A DNA stretch of 30,071 nt from Gryganskiella cystojenkinii. Taxonomy: Eukaryota > Mortierellomycota > Mortierellomycetes > Mortierellales > Mortierellaceae. The stretch covers positions 1 through 30,071 of the forward strand of contig JAAAIG010000383.1 of NCBI GenBank assembly GCA_015852425.1. Reading direction: 5' to 3'. The notes under the pieces are model-generated. The model had not been told where the DNA came from. It was given only the letters and a program-made list of their open reading frames with translations, and did not search any database. Positions 1-10,996 of the stretch are shown in pieces. How positions within the stretch are numbered: position 1 is the first letter of the stretch; the number at the start of each line of letters is the position of its first letter. A program made the position numbers and the translations under genes.

Positions 1-1326
1 CACCGCCAATGATAGCAGCTTTTGTACTCGCTGCCTTTTGATCCTCCCAGCTACCAGACAATGTCAAACCGTACAGACCCCCAGCACTGCCAGTATAGGC
101 CAGAGCCCATTCAGATTCGCCTCCGTTCGGTCCTGGTACTGGAACAATACCTTTGATGGTAGCGTCTGTCCTTTCATTTACCGTGGTGATCTTCTTGAAG
201 ACCTTGCTACCATCCGTATTAAATACAAAACGTTTGCCATTTGACTAAAGAGGTATAAATAAAAAAGGTGGTGCTTCACTTTGTTTGTCAATGTTGCAAC
301 AAGAGCATACACGGCTCAAGCCTTTGACTGTGACGTGTACTTACAACGCAAGAGAAGTAAGCATAACCGTGAACACTGGCGTAAGCACCTCGGTTAATGG
401 TACCACTGCTACACTCAGTCAACGCACTTGCATCCCAGCCACTTCCGCTGGTCAAAATCGTTCCGTTGCCTTGCGAGGGAAGACCTTGTGGAGACAGGTC
501 GTATCTTTGAGCCCCAGAGGATGTCACCGTGACAAACTTCAAGCCAGCAAATCCGTATGCTTTAGGGGTCTGACAAAAAATAATGAAATAAAAAAAATAT
601 AAAAAAATAGAGATAAAAAATAAGCTGGTGCCAATCCACAAGAACCTTGGACATCATTCAATGGCATGATATCTGTAATAAACGAGGAGGGGGTTTTTTT
701 TCCAGTGAGGGTCTTACCACAGGGGAGCTCACTGGGTTGTTAATAATGGTGGTGAACTTTCTAGTCGCTCCATCAAGCGCCTCGAACGTGTACCCAGTAG
801 AATTATACATGGCCAACACAAAACTCGATGAGGAGGTTCCCGGTACAGCATATAGGTAGCCACTGCATTGTTGCGAGTTCTCAATACAAGGATAGTAACC
901 GGTCGTCACCACAGTTGACCACCCAACAGCGGCGGCTGGACCTCCTATGACAGGCCCAACTCCATTTGAGGGTGGAGAAGGCGTATACAGCAGACCAATG
1001 AGATGGCCATAGCCTGCAATTCCCGAGGACAATGAATTCGTATTCTTAACACCCGAGAAAATCGCAAACGCCCCGCTGTCGGTCACAGCGCAAAAGTAAC
1101 CGCTATAGTCCAAGGGCATATAGTTAGGGATGGGGCCATTGATGAGGACTGAACTGATAAAAGTCCATTCAATCGAGGCTAAAGAGGTTGGGTTCTTTTG
1201 GCTCTTGTAGATCACGACTGCTGGAGGTCTTTTCCTGTATGCCTCAGAGTCGTCAAGGGTGGCGAGGTAGACTGTGTCAGTGTTGGAAGCCACGCAGAGA
1301 GGAGTGTCGGTGGACGTAAGAACCAT
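1..1326 (-). CDS. Unrecognised protein, 5' three exons, runs off left edge
   Basis: Three exons join in phase on the minus strand: 1326-718 (203 codons), 569-345 (75 codons) and 244 to the window edge (81 codons so far). Introns are 717-570 (148 nt, GTAAGA...CAG) and 344-245 (100 nt, GTAAGT...TAG), both phase 0. The visible protein of about 359 residues is rich in Ser, Thr, Gly and Tyr, with recurring short hydrophobic/aromatic stretches such as SGYFCAVTDSGAFAIFSG and GGESEWALAYTGSAGGLYGL. That pattern resembles beta-propeller-like repeats, but I do not recognise a named family. No signal peptide is seen at the chosen ATG. The ATG at 1326 follows CACTAG, which could be a splice acceptor, so an upstream exon or a 5'UTR intron is possible. 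The C-terminus is missing. The splicing is well supported; the function is unknown. Confidence 0.72.
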
Positions 1327-3357
1327 TTTCTAGTGTATTCAAAAATTAGAAAGGTGATGAGGATGAAATTGAGACGTGAGAGAAGGGAAGAGAAGAGAGG
1401 AAAAGGTACGGCGCCTGGAGCAATTGGGTCGAAAGAAAAAGAAAAGGCGTCACACATGACCATTGCCATGGTTTGTCGACAGCGCAGCACAGGGGCATTG
1501 TTTGGTTGTCGCTGTTTTACCGGGGAAGTAAGAAGAACAGAAAGAAATAAAGTTTGGGAGCAACCAAGGCAAAATAATTGGGCTGTGCTACTCGACTCAT
1601 GAGATGACTCCGACATGAGGAAGACCATTCCTTCCATTATTCATCTTCTGAAAAAACGTTCTATCTGTGTGCAGTATCTTTGACTAACTCCTCCTTTGCA
1701 TACTTGTGCGTCCAGGCACTGGACTCTACCTTGAGTTAGTTGAGCACACTGTGAAGTTGTTCACAGGCGACTCTTCTAACTCGAGGACACAAAAAATTCC
1801 AAGTGGAGTTTGATGCTCTCAATTGGTGGTCTATCAATGATGTTGGGAAGGTGAGCCTACGCCAAGTAAACACCCCCCCCCCTCCGCCCTTTGGGTGATC
1901 TGTTTTATCAACGTGCTGCCAAATTAACATTCCTCTTGTTTTACGATATGAATACCCTATCTTAGTCAGTCTTCCTCCCTCAAGGACTATCCATCCACAA
2001 CCATGGCAAATCAATTCTCGCCAGACTGTCTCAACTTCCTGACTGTCTTTCTAATCATCATTGCTTTCTCCTCGTTTCATTAGCTGCTATTATTCCTATG
2101 TTCCATCGACTTTCCAGTTCTCCTTATCGAATACGAACAAACACTGCTCGTGCAGAGCATAATATATGCTCTCGAATTTCAATTGCATGTTGTGCACAAG
2201 AGAGTCATAATGACCACTATGAGTATTGTACATGGTGTGATGCCTTGCGTGCTGGTGGCGAGATGCGCAGGGAGAAGCGAGATGAAGCTCGCCAGATCGA
2301 GCATTAGGCTCTTGGATATGATTCTCAGACCCGGCTCTCTAATCTGCGAGGATTGATTGCAGGGACGAAGGAGGAGGATCGCGCTGAAGGTAAGGACACC
2401 CTGGTGCAGCATTAGCAGAAGGGGAAAACATTATTCCAAACGTATGGATTTGACAGACTGTCCTCAGGCTCTGAACATTGTGACCAGGATACGTGAGATG
2501 ACACACGAAGTTTGGTCGTCAGTCCGTGTAACAGGTGCCCAGTCAGCACTCTCATGGAAGTACTGGCTGATGCTGCAGATGTGCCGTACTGGGCACACAC
2601 GCCGCCTAGAGGTCGTACTAAACAAGGACCCGAGAATGTTACATCTTTGAATAGCAAGAGTCCTGATCCACCAATAGGTGTAGTTGCCTATGGGGCCCTT
2701 GCCGCACTTGGTGCATCGTGTACGCACTCCTCTTGAGGTGTGTGTTCTAAGCTCTTGATTGCCAGATATCTCAAACTAAAAAAAATAAAAGAGTCCTCCG
2801 TATTTCAAAAGCACGTGTTGCACTTACATGAAGTCCGAGAATTCTTTGTTATGAGTGTTGCCATCAAGATGCTATTTTATAATCACGATTGTTCCTACTA
2901 TATACATCGATTGGTCAAGGCAAGGTGCGCACCCGCATTGTCACAATAGAGACAAATACGATCGCCCAGTCCCTATTGTAAGTTGAGCAGCTTATAATAA
3001 TGGAGCCTTGGTGAATTAGAGAGCTTTCTCTAATGGCAAGCAATATGAAACTAGGCTGTATAATGGGTAACGCATCAGAAAAAGCCTCGATCGCAGCTGC
3101 GCTTAGAGGAGGGATCGATATGAAGCGAAATGTTGCTTGAGGTAACGACCAAAGTGATATGCAACCATTTCGACTGAGCACAAGGTGAAGGAGCAACCTC
3201 TGGCTTTTATTGTTACAAAAATATTTGGCTCTCATCGCAAAACCGTGTTTTCTCGTTTGTCAAGCATGATCTTTTTTTCCCAGCGAGTTTAAACAAAAAG
3301 GAATCGAATCGACACTTCTCTGGAACCCAATTGTTGAAATCAGAGCGGTAGTTGCCT
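1327..3357. other. Gene-poor stretch, about 2 kb
   Basis: I see no convincing gene. Open frames up to about 105 codons occur on both strands (for example 2464-2727 and 2915-3235, minus), but none has a recognisable motif, a coherent splice structure or a clear advantage over the opposite strand. Near 1869-1880 there is a run of C residues. The first ~300 bases should contain the promoter of the leftward gene that starts at 1326. Confidence 0.5.
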
Positions 3358-5252
3358 TCAGTCGCTTCCAGAGCTGTCATCGCCCTCGTCGTCATCATTG
3401 CCCTCATCGTCCTCATCATCCCAGCCTCCAGTGTGTCCTTGTGTCCCTAGCTTGTACTTCCTGGACGGGCTAAAAAGTACAAAAGAATCTGGGAGGCGCT
3501 TCCTTGGTGGGGTAGAGGGTTGAGAAGGCGGGCTCGATGTTGGTGCATTCTCCTCGTAGATTCCATCATCATAGTCATATTCGTGGCTCAATAGTGCAAG
3601 CTCAGAGTTCGCCAAGACATCGGTAACGTCAAAAGCCTACTGCTGTAGGTGTTCCTACGGGGTAAAAGAAAAAGATCACATAGATGCCAGCAACCTTTCC
3701 CTACAATTTTTAATCGATCTTTGAACGTATCTCACTATGGTTAAGACACGTACTTTGAAGGCTAGAAGGATGAAGATTGTGTCGGACTCGAAAAAAGTTT
3801 TCAGCTGATCGACGTGGGAGGGAAGGTAAATGCCTTTCGATGTAGAACGTCCTGCACCCAGTACTTCCTCGTACCATAGCAAGGCGTAGAAGTCTAGACC
3901 AAGCGCCATATCCTCCGCAATTACTGGATAGCTTGTGCTGATGTCCATTCCTTCAGCTTCAAGATCATGCAAGATGGCGGCATTAAGTCTGACAGATTTT
4001 TTCTATTGTTTTTCGCATAAAGCCCGGATTGCCGTCGAGGTGTTGAATTCGAAGACTGCTACCTCATGTCGCCACCTGTTATCTAGGCGAATCCGGATCG
4101 AGACATCGACTTTTCGACCGCAAGCAGTGGACGTTGTTGATCCATACATGCTCTCTACTTTCTGCTGCTTGCGTGCTTTCCTTGAGGCCCATTTCGCCTC
4201 TACGTGAAAACTATAATACCACAATAATTAAAAATCATCAGTTACACAATAAGCGACAAGAATATTTCCAAGCCTGAACATTTACGGAACGGCTCCGAGA
4301 GATGTGTCAAGCAGTAGCATATTGAAGACCGGGCACCGGCTCGACACGTAAACATGTTCGGAAGTAGGTGATGCGAATATACCCAGTTCAATCCATAACA
4401 GTAGTTGAGAAACGATTTGTGGAATAGTGTCAACTAAGCCCATATTCTCCTCCTGAGTGACTGGAGCTGTGGTTTGCCTTTGTTATTCATCCTGCTGGAT
4501 TTGGTAGCTACGGTATGTAAGCTTCAACAGCTCCCCAGAAAGGGTTTTGATGGTTTGGTAGTCTGCCGAGTTCGAGTCCACTGGTGGAAGGTGAGATCCT
4601 TGTGAAATCTTCCTGAAACAGCCTACTAAAATTATAGAGCAAAGGGAAAAGCAAATTGTTCGTTCTGGAGAGGGATTGTTCCATCTGCAGGTGTTGGTGA
4701 TACCAGACAACAGAACGCTAAGGACAATGGAGGACAAAAATGAACGTGCTTGCAGGCTGGAGACAACTCGCCTGTCCTCTCCAACATTTCGCCTAACGGC
4801 AATTAAATGCTCGACATACAGGACGTCCTTCTTGGCAACAGCTAGACCTGGCTGCGGACGACGTCCTTGCCGTCCAAGAAGCAATCATTTCCTTTTCCAA
4901 AGCTCTAAAGCCGTGAAGTAAAGCCTTTTGCTACTGGTGCCAAGCTCCTGTTGTGCCTGGTCGACCAACACCTGCTGCGTCCATGATTTCCAAAAACTAT
5001 GCATGCGAGTTTTTTGTGAATCAGTCATGTGGCAGTCCACTTCCTTAGCGAAAACGTATCGTCATGATCTCCATTGTCGGTGTTGTTGTCATGGTTGTCC
5101 AAGATATAGGAATTATCATAGTTCTGCTGCATGGAGCTTTGGAACGTTTGACGACGCCTTGTACCGAGTCCAAAGGAGGTTAGCAATCCTGCATAGTCGG
5201 CAAGCGCGTCGCTCTGGGCCGTAAGCCTAAAGTTCTTGACGAACCACGGCAA
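3358..5252 (-). pseudogene. Decayed multi-exon gene, possibly restriction-nuclease-like
   Basis: A coherent protein can be followed on the minus strand with two clean introns: 4285-4211 (75 nt) and 3753-3637 (117 nt, GTACGT...TAG), both keeping phase. The segments read ...GLVDTIPQIVSQLLLWIELG, then HVEAKWASRKARKQQKVES, then DLEAEGMDISTSYPVIAEDM, LGLDFYALLWYEEVLGAG and FFESDTIFILLAFK. It ends in an acidic tail (WDDEDDEGNDDDEGDDSSGSD region, about 3358-3440). In-frame stops break it: TAG at 4003-4005 inside the KQ/KKSVRLNAAIL helix, TAA at 4483-4485, and TGA just above 4884. Further coding-like sequence continues to about 5252, for example ALADYAGLLTSFGLGTRRR. The order VDVSIRI, EVAVFEFN, then KKSVRLN resembles the D...ExK...QxxK pattern of PD-(D/E)XK nucleases, with N where K is expected. 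That is inference only. The TAA at 4483 could lie in an unrecognised small intron; the TAG at 4003 is harder to explain away. Confidence 0.6.
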
Positions 5253-5452
5253 CTGAGGTATGATCGATTAACCTTTTGTGGTCCTCCAGTTTTTTCCGTT
5301 GCCAATGCAATGAATGGATTCATTGTAACTAAGCAACGACAGCATTGCTGTTAATGACGCTACTAAATCTCAGCACAGCACATCTGCACCTAGTCTAGAG
5401 TGAAAAAGGGAACAAAGGTCACTTCAGTGCAGAGGTCCCGGCCATCAACTCG

Positions 5453-5745
5453 GGTTAGGTCGGGCGGCCACATCAAACAATCATGGTTGCAGCTACCTCC
5501 CCGATCGGCATGGAGAGAGTAAACCCGTACCCCTTGCTGGACCCAAAGGGGGCCAAGACACTTAGCTGACAATGCGCTCTGCTCTTTCCCCACCGTGGAT
5601 GCCGATGATCCGCCAGCAGTGAGGAACTACCACTCATCGGGTTAGGTCGAACGGCTCGCTGAACGGCCAATCCTGTCGCGCCACCTCGCCCATCGGCGTG
5701 GAGAGTGTTTAGCTTGTACCCAGGCTGGACCTAAGCGAGGCCAGG
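5453..5745. repeat. Two diverged direct copies of a ~106 bp unit
   Basis: Copy 1 is 5453-5557 and copy 2 is 5639-5745, in the same orientation. Both begin GGTTAGGTCG and share, in order, CGGC, CACCTCxCCxATCGGC, TGGAGAG, TACCC, CTGGACC and GAGGCCAgG-like blocks, with substitutions throughout. I judge identity to be roughly two thirds by eye. No reading frame is conserved between the copies, so this looks like an old noncoding duplication. The 81 bp between them show no similarity that I can see. Confidence 0.6.
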
Positions 5746-6400
5746 TCGCATTGACAGGATGTTTTTGCAACGGCTGCGGGAATGAGTCCATTACCTTGAA
5801 CAAATCATGCCATTGAAACGAAGATGAAGCAAGAGGTGTCATGACAAGAAATGATGGAGGCGTGGGAGTGACTTGAATTATATAAAACGAGAGTCCCATA
5901 CCTTTTTTTTTTGGTGTTGCGCGTTGTCCAGGACCATGACACGTTCTGGTTCTTTTTCCTCTTTACTTTCTTTCCGTCACCTTGATGCACAGTGGCTCAC
6001 AACTCGCTTCCTTCCTCGTGCACTCTTCGACAATGTCATTGACTCACATCAGCACTCTCCCTTCTTTTCAACATTACTTTACTCTACACTCAATCGACAG
6101 CAACGACTGAGTCCCATTTCATTCCTGATCTTCCTTTTCGCACTCCCGTTCATCACGATATCGAGCAAGGTTTTCTCATTACCTTGTCGAAATATAAAAT
6201 GAAATACTGTTCTTTGCTCATGATAAGGAAGAACGAAATCTCGAGAGAATGACAAGGTCATGAGATAGAGAAGGAGCCGGAACAAGAATAACCAAAGACA
6301 CGATCCACAGAGACTCGAAGGTGGAGGCGTCCAAGATCGGCCTTCGTCCAAAAAAAAAGGTAATAATAGCGTGCTGCCAAAAGCAAGAAAATAGTCCAGA
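5746..6400. other. Intergenic region before the F-box/LRR gene
   Basis: No credible gene. The plus strand from about 5930 to 6190 is rich in pyrimidines (TTTCCTCTTTACTTTCTTTC and similar), like promoter and 5'UTR DNA elsewhere in this window. The open frame at 5873-6202 lies inside this biased sequence and has no recognisable domain. Confidence 0.4.
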
Positions 6401-6409
6401 ACCCTGCCC

Positions 6410-6500
6410 ACAATCATTCTCTTTTTTTCCACAATCGCATTACTTCTCATTACATTACCCTTTCTCTTCTCTCTTCTTTCCTCATTCTACTTTGTCAATC
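6410..6500 (+). promoter_or_regulatory. Pyrimidine-rich tract upstream of the F-box/LRR gene
   Basis: The 90 bases before the ATG at 6501 are almost all C and T on the plus strand, with blocks such as CTCTTTTTTTCC and CCTTTCTCTTCTCTCTTC. CT-rich stretches of this kind are common near fungal transcription starts, so this probably marks the core promoter or 5'UTR of the gene at 6501. No TATA box is evident. Confidence 0.45.
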
Positions 6501-9341
6501 ATGAAACCCACACTAGAGCCACTGTCCTCGTCTTCTCCTTCTCTGTTTGCTATCGCCGACATTCCAGAGCTCTTACTCTTGATCTCGCGACATCTCTCCT
6601 CACACGATCTTGCAAACGCGTGCCGTGTCTCGAAGCAATGGCACTTGATCCTCACCCCTTCATTATGGCGATCCATCCGAATCAAGAGCCCACATGCTCA
6701 ACTCGCCCTCTTCCAACCCGAGACCCTTCAAGCTCTTTACAAACACGGCCACCACGTCCGAGTCCTGACCTCCTGTTACGGATCCATTCTGGACATCTTT
6801 CGCCAACAACCTCTCCTGATCAAGGGCTTTTGTCTCTGCAACAGACTCTTCAAGCTCGAACTTCAAGACTCTGCAGAGGACGATGGCTATATGGACCATG
6901 ACCCCGATCGAAGGTCCCGTTGGCTCGCTATGGCCCTCGTCGCAAGACACAACTTTGAAAACACGCAACGGAGCATGAACCGTGTCATAAAGGCAGCCGC
7001 AGGATTGCCGCCAGACCAAGAGTACGAAGACGAGTACCTTGACCCGACTGAGCCACCCTATACTTTTACACTTCCAATGGCTGAAGAGGACGAAAACCAA
7101 GACGAAATCACTGGACCCATGGAAACCCAGATCCTACACCGTCGAATCCAGCTGTTAATCCATCCGCCTGAACTCGATCCTCTTCTGAATTTGTTGCGAC
7201 ATAACCCCGGTCTCCGTTCCCTGGTCATCCTCAACTTTCCAACTTGGAGTGAGCGAGCGATTAGATTAATATGTCGAGAGTCCTTGCCGCTTTTGGAGGA
7301 ACTGAACCTCTTGAGCCCTAGGTCTGGGCTCATCAGCGCCAGGTTAATGAGGATCTTGTTGGAGGGCTTGTCTCCTAGATTAAAGCGGATCAAATTCCAG
7401 ATCCGGGATTTACATGCGGACGACCCGATGACAGATGATCAAAGGGCACAATTCTGGAAACGGCGCAGCCTTCGTCACCAGCACAACATAAAGGACAAGG
7501 ATGATATCAACAAAGAAAAGGCCGACAATTCCATGATTGAGCAGGACGAGGAAGAGTACGATCTCGAGGATCTGGCTGTATACAACAATATCGAACAAGT
7601 CGAATCCTTCCGGACTGTGATCCCATTCATTCGTCGGTGCCATCGGTTGGGAAGACTCGCCATCAATGATCTCCCAGAGAGCGAGGAGACTATGGCAATG
7701 CTTGTCTGGACCCTGTACGAACACTGCCCGAAACTCCACACATTGAGACTGTATTTTAACGCTCTCCCCGATCAGCATCTGGAACAGATCCTCTTGAGCA
7801 GTCGCCAGGGATGGAGAGAGTTGGGAATCAGTTTTTCAAAATTATTGGGGCCTCGTGCCGTCAAGGCTATCTTGGGCTCTGGTGACTTGAGCCGTCCTCG
7901 CCAGCCTTTGCTTGGAGCGTTCTCCTCGTTGATACCGATGACCGCGGCCACGGCAATGACATCTACAACTATATCCATGCCTGGCGCCGAGGAGCATGGC
8001 ATGGAAGTCGAGGTTGCGATTGGCATGATGACCTCCTTGAACTTGGCTGGGTCCGAAATGATTGTCCTCCGTCCACGCCTGAGGATCCTGGAAAAGTTGC
8101 AGATAGAGGGCTGTGGCGTGTTCACAAGCATGGATTTACAGACGATTCTCTGCAGTTGCCCCGTCCTCAGAGTCTTGGTTGCCTTGTCTGGGAGCTATGT
8201 GCCCGAGACCGCGGATCCGATCCTCGAGGTCAGCGACATGATGAAACTGGTCCTTGGGACTGTCGTTGTAGGAACACAAGATTTCGGTATTACCACCACA
8301 AATACTACCACCTCCGCCCAAGAAGAAGCCATGACCGACGTGGATGAACATGAGCGACCGAAATGGGCTTGTCTGGGACTCGAAATTCTCTGTTTGCGGA
8401 TCCAGTGCAGTGTCAGACCCGATCTCCGAGTCCGATTGGCCATGCCCCCAAATGCCACTGGAGGATTCGATTATCACGGGGGGGATCTGGATACTGAAGA
8501 TCATGACCTGGATCTGACGGCTGTGCAGCGGTCTCGAGACGAACAACGTGTTGTCTACCGTCAACTGGGTCAGTTGACGAAACTTCGGATCTTTCGAACC
8601 GGATACCATGGAGGCGAGAATTGGGTCGCGGCTACGGATCAACAATGGAATGTCCGTTTCTTGGACACTTCAGTCGCCGCAGCTGTCCCGAGTTCACAAA
8701 CAACCACAGAGACGATATTTCCACTGTCCTCCGCATCTCATGCATCAAGAGCGGTCGTGGTCGGGACAAGATATCAGCAAAAGTCTCTGGAATGGAGCCT
8801 TGATAGCGGTCTGAGACTGATGCTTCAGGGAACACCCAACATGGAGGCGATCGATTTGCATCAGATGGCGTCTCGGATTGGATTACCAGAGGTCCAAGCC
8901 ATGACAGATGCCTGGCCGAAGCTGAGGCATCTTGGGCTGATCCAAGAAGCTCGTCGTCACCATGGGCATGATAACGATGATGATGACGATGACGATGACG
9001 GAGAAGAGGAGGAGGAGGAGGTCGAGGACGATGAGGGCCAGGACGAGAACCAAGACGAGGAGATTACGGTCGAGGGGGGATCACTCGAGAGCGAGCTGAA
9101 TGATCAAGATCAGGTCCCTATGACTAATGGTCAAACGGAGGAACCAACAACCGAGGCGTTGGAGGACATTGTTGTGCCTGACTGGACCCAATCGCCGCCA
9201 ATCGGGTTGGAGGAGGACACTTCTCAGTTGTTGACCGCTCATGTTGTCTGGTTACAAGAGCATTTTTCTGACCTGGAGATTGTCCATGCCTACGATGAGG
9301 ATGAAGAGGACGAGGAAGAGCATTGGTCGCAGTGGAACTAG
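6501..9341 (+). CDS. F-box protein with leucine-rich-repeat-like body and acidic tail
   Basis: This is an intact single-exon frame of 946 residues. F-box proteins usually bind Skp1 and recruit substrates to SCF ubiquitin ligases through their C-terminal region. The F-box is at about residues 20-59, reading DIPELLLLISRHLSSHDLAN followed by ACRVSKQWHLILTPSLWRSI. From about residue 220 there are repeated leucine-spaced segments such as LLNLLRHNPGLRSLVILNF, LPLLEELNLLS and CPKLHTLRLYFNALPDQHLEQ, typical of a degenerate leucine-rich-repeat solenoid. A very acidic stretch lies at about residues 823-855 (eight D then six E), followed by a short C-terminal segment. I chose the ATG at 6501 because it follows the pyrimidine tract and sits 19 residues before the F-box; the frame stays open to 6321, but that part is low complexity. 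The substrate is unknown. Confidence 0.88.
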   Translation: MKPTLEPLSSSSPSLFAIADIPELLLLISRHLSSHDLANACRVSKQWHLILTPSLWRSIRIKSPHAQLALFQPETLQALYKHGHHVRVLTSCYGSILDIFRQQPLLIKGFCLCNRLFKLELQDSAEDDGYMDHDPDRRSRWLAMALVARHNFENTQRSMNRVIKAAAGLPPDQEYEDEYLDPTEPPYTFTLPMAEEDENQDEITGPMETQILHRRIQLLIHPPELDPLLNLLRHNPGLRSLVILNFPTWSERAIRLICRESLPLLEELNLLSPRSGLISARLMRILLEGLSPRLKRIKFQIRDLHADDPMTDDQRAQFWKRRSLRHQHNIKDKDDINKEKADNSMIEQDEEEYDLEDLAVYNNIEQVESFRTVIPFIRRCHRLGRLAINDLPESEETMAMLVWTLYEHCPKLHTLRLYFNALPDQHLEQILLSSRQGWRELGISFSKLLGPRAVKAILGSGDLSRPRQPLLGAFSSLIPMTAATAMTSTTISMPGAEEHGMEVEVAIGMMTSLNLAGSEMIVLRPRLRILEKLQIEGCGVFTSMDLQTILCSCPVLRVLVALSGSYVPETADPILEVSDMMKLVLGTVVVGTQDFGITTTNTTTSAQEEAMTDVDEHERPKWACLGLEILCLRIQCSVRPDLRVRLAMPPNATGGFDYHGGDLDTEDHDLDLTAVQRSRDEQRVVYRQLGQLTKLRIFRTGYHGGENWVAATDQQWNVRFLDTSVAAAVPSSQTTTETIFPLSSASHASRAVVVGTRYQQKSLEWSLDSGLRLMLQGTPNMEAIDLHQMASRIGLPEVQAMTDAWPKLRHLGLIQEARRHHGHDNDDDDDDDDGEEEEEEVEDDEGQDENQDEEITVEGGSLESELNDQDQVPMTNGQTEEPTTEALEDIVVPDWTQSPPIGLEEDTSQLLTAHVVWLQEHFSDLEIVHAYDEDEEDEEEHWSQWN

Positions 9342-9725
9342 TACAGCTCCAGCCTCACCAATGAGTACCATGGTTTCCTCCGCACGCTATATCCTCTCAT
9401 GTCTCTCGATAATGATTATTCATAAATTTTGGCGCCACAAAAAATGCGCCGTCTTTTTCACTGCCTCTGACACAAACCAAGTGAGCGAAGCTCGCTTTTC
9501 TTTTTTTTCTTTCAAATATCTCATGTCCGCATTTCTACATTTCCTATCTCTTCCATTCCTCGGATGCGCTTTCTCTCCGTCCGTACATATCATTTCCCCA
9601 ATCCAAGCCATCCACTCCACCCACGAAATAACCACCCGCAGATCATTTCGATGCTCCAGTCTTATCCTCCTCCTCCTCGCAATCTTGCCAACTTTGTTCT
9701 CGCCTCAAATTCAAAGGTCAACTCT
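9342..9725. other. 3' flank of the F-box/LRR gene
   Basis: About 380 bases with no gene that I can support. They contain a small GGCGC...GCGCC inverted repeat near 9431-9450 and then T- and C-rich sequence. They probably hold the 3'UTR of the upstream gene and the dead promoter of the F-box relic that follows. Confidence 0.4.
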
Positions 9726-9900
9726 ATGCCTTTACCTCCCGAGGTCCTTCAGCTGATCATCGTTTTGAGCCCATCAAGGCCAAGAAATACCTTGTGAGTT
9801 GTGCTTGAGTCTCTCAGCCCTAAAATGAACCCTTTATGGACACGATTTACCATTTCCAATCTTGAGTCCTTGCCTCTGCTGCCTCTTGTCCCGCTTTCCA
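9726..9900 (+). pseudogene. F-box relic, N-terminal only
   Basis: From the ATG at 9726 the frame reads MPLPPEVLQLIIVL, a good match to the start of an F-box (LPPEvLqlIis.L), and then SPSRPRNTL. A stop follows at once. The expected continuation appears as VSCA-stop-VSQP-stop-NE and, in another frame, PLWTRFTISNLESLP, which fits the F-box end pattern (C..Vsr.W...plW..f.i..L). At least two stops and one frameshift are therefore needed. What follows is low-complexity pyrimidine sequence, so no C-terminal domain survives. A pyrimidine-rich promoter-like stretch precedes the ATG, as in the intact F-box gene just upstream. The relic status is inferred from F-box pattern only. Confidence 0.5.
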
Positions 9901-10178
9901 TCATCCCTCTGTGGCCTCTCAGTTTTTTTTACACGTTCTGTCATAATATTGTACTCTCTTTTCATTCCTAGTTCGTTTTCTCACTTTCGTGCCTTTCCTT
10001 CCGCTCAATCCAACTACACCGCACCGCCAACCATCGCACTGCGTCTTTTTTTCTCTTCTTTTTCTTACCCAAACTCCTGGTTATGCTCCGCCAACGACGA
10101 CATGGACAACAGCCAAACCGACAGCCATAAAACTGTCATCTTCTGGAGCATATATATTCCCTGTACCAGCACGTTATA

Positions 10179-10805
10179 ATGCGAATATCCGATTTGCCAA
10201 TGTTTGTTGTTTCGCTTGTCTTACTTGGAGACTCTAGTGTCGGCAAGATCGCCATGATAAATATATTCGTCGCTGGTAATTGTTATCCCACATTCCGAAA
10301 ACCATCGGCGTCGAGCTTGGAACTCGCACCGTCTCGACACAAGGGACGAATCTCCGACTCTGAACATCGGATAAACCTGGGCAACAACTGTACAATACCA
10401 TCTATCTTACCCCAGTATTACCGGAAAGCTGGTGGTTCTTTTTTGTTGTATGATGCTTGGGTCGATAATATTTGAGATATCCCTAGTTTCAACGTCACGA
10501 TTATAGTGGTTGACAACGAGAAGGAATCTCTAGGGACAAAGGGCGGTATCAGACAATGGAGAAAAAGTTTTGCCGACCGGAAAAGTATTTTTATTCATCG
10601 AAAGCTCGGGCAAGGATGCCTTCATGAATATCTCTATAGAAATCTGTGGCAAGATCGATCGCCAAATTGCCATGGGGTCATGCTCGAGCCTCCAGTAGTG
10701 GATCAAATGCATTTGACAGAAAGAGAGCCTACCACTGAAGATTCCCTATTTCAAAGTTCAAGACGTTTTAAAAGGAAAGAAAGAAATTGTTTAGGTTGCC
10801 TATGA
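10179..10805 (+). pseudogene. Rab-family small GTPase relic
   Basis: The frame from 10179 reads LLGDSSVGKIAMINIFVAGN, matching the Rab G1 P-loop (GDSxVGK[TS]), with I where T or S should follow the lysine. After a frameshift the sequence reads TIGVELGTRTVSTQGTNLRL (switch I), then a TGA where the tryptophan of WDTAGQ is expected, then KPGQQ. Next come YYRKAGGSFLLYDA (Rab YYRGA.G.llvYD), a stop near 10473, VTIIVVDNEKE (degraded NKxD) and, after another frame change, FIESSGKDAF (ETSAK). The end, NCLGCL, sits where Rab proteins carry prenylated cysteines. There are at least two stops and two frameshifts, and the nucleotide-binding residues are damaged, so it is not expected to encode a working GTPase. 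Which Rab subfamily it came from cannot be told. Confidence 0.7.
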
Positions 10806-10996
10806 ATCGGCTTTATTGCTAAATAAAGCAGCCGATGCAGTCGGCCGCATCAACCCACCAAAAGCACATATCAGCGCGTTTCACAAAGCTAAAAAAATGG
10901 CGCGTAACGGAGGTTGAAAACAACAGCCTTTCATTATTATTATTACAGACAAGCAAAAAAACACTCGCCTAATTTCCTCCGTATTCCTTCCACTCC

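Noticed and set aside
288..641. 117-codon minus-strand open frame as a separate gene
   Set aside because: Its useful part is exon 2 (569-345) of the gene starting at 1326; the rest is translated intron.
2464..2727. Minus-strand frame starting MRTRCTKCGKGPIGNYTYWW with a CxxC motif
   Set aside because: A single CxxC with no second pair, no splice structure, and equally open frames on the other strand.
4561..4590. tRNA-like GTTCGAGTCC (T-arm pattern)
   Set aside because: No matching acceptor stem, D-arm or anticodon arm upstream; it lies inside the coding-like pseudogene.
6321..6500. N-terminal extension of the F-box/LRR protein
   Set aside because: The extra 60 codons are translated pyrimidine tract and do not begin with a plausible start; the ATG at 6501 fits F-box spacing.
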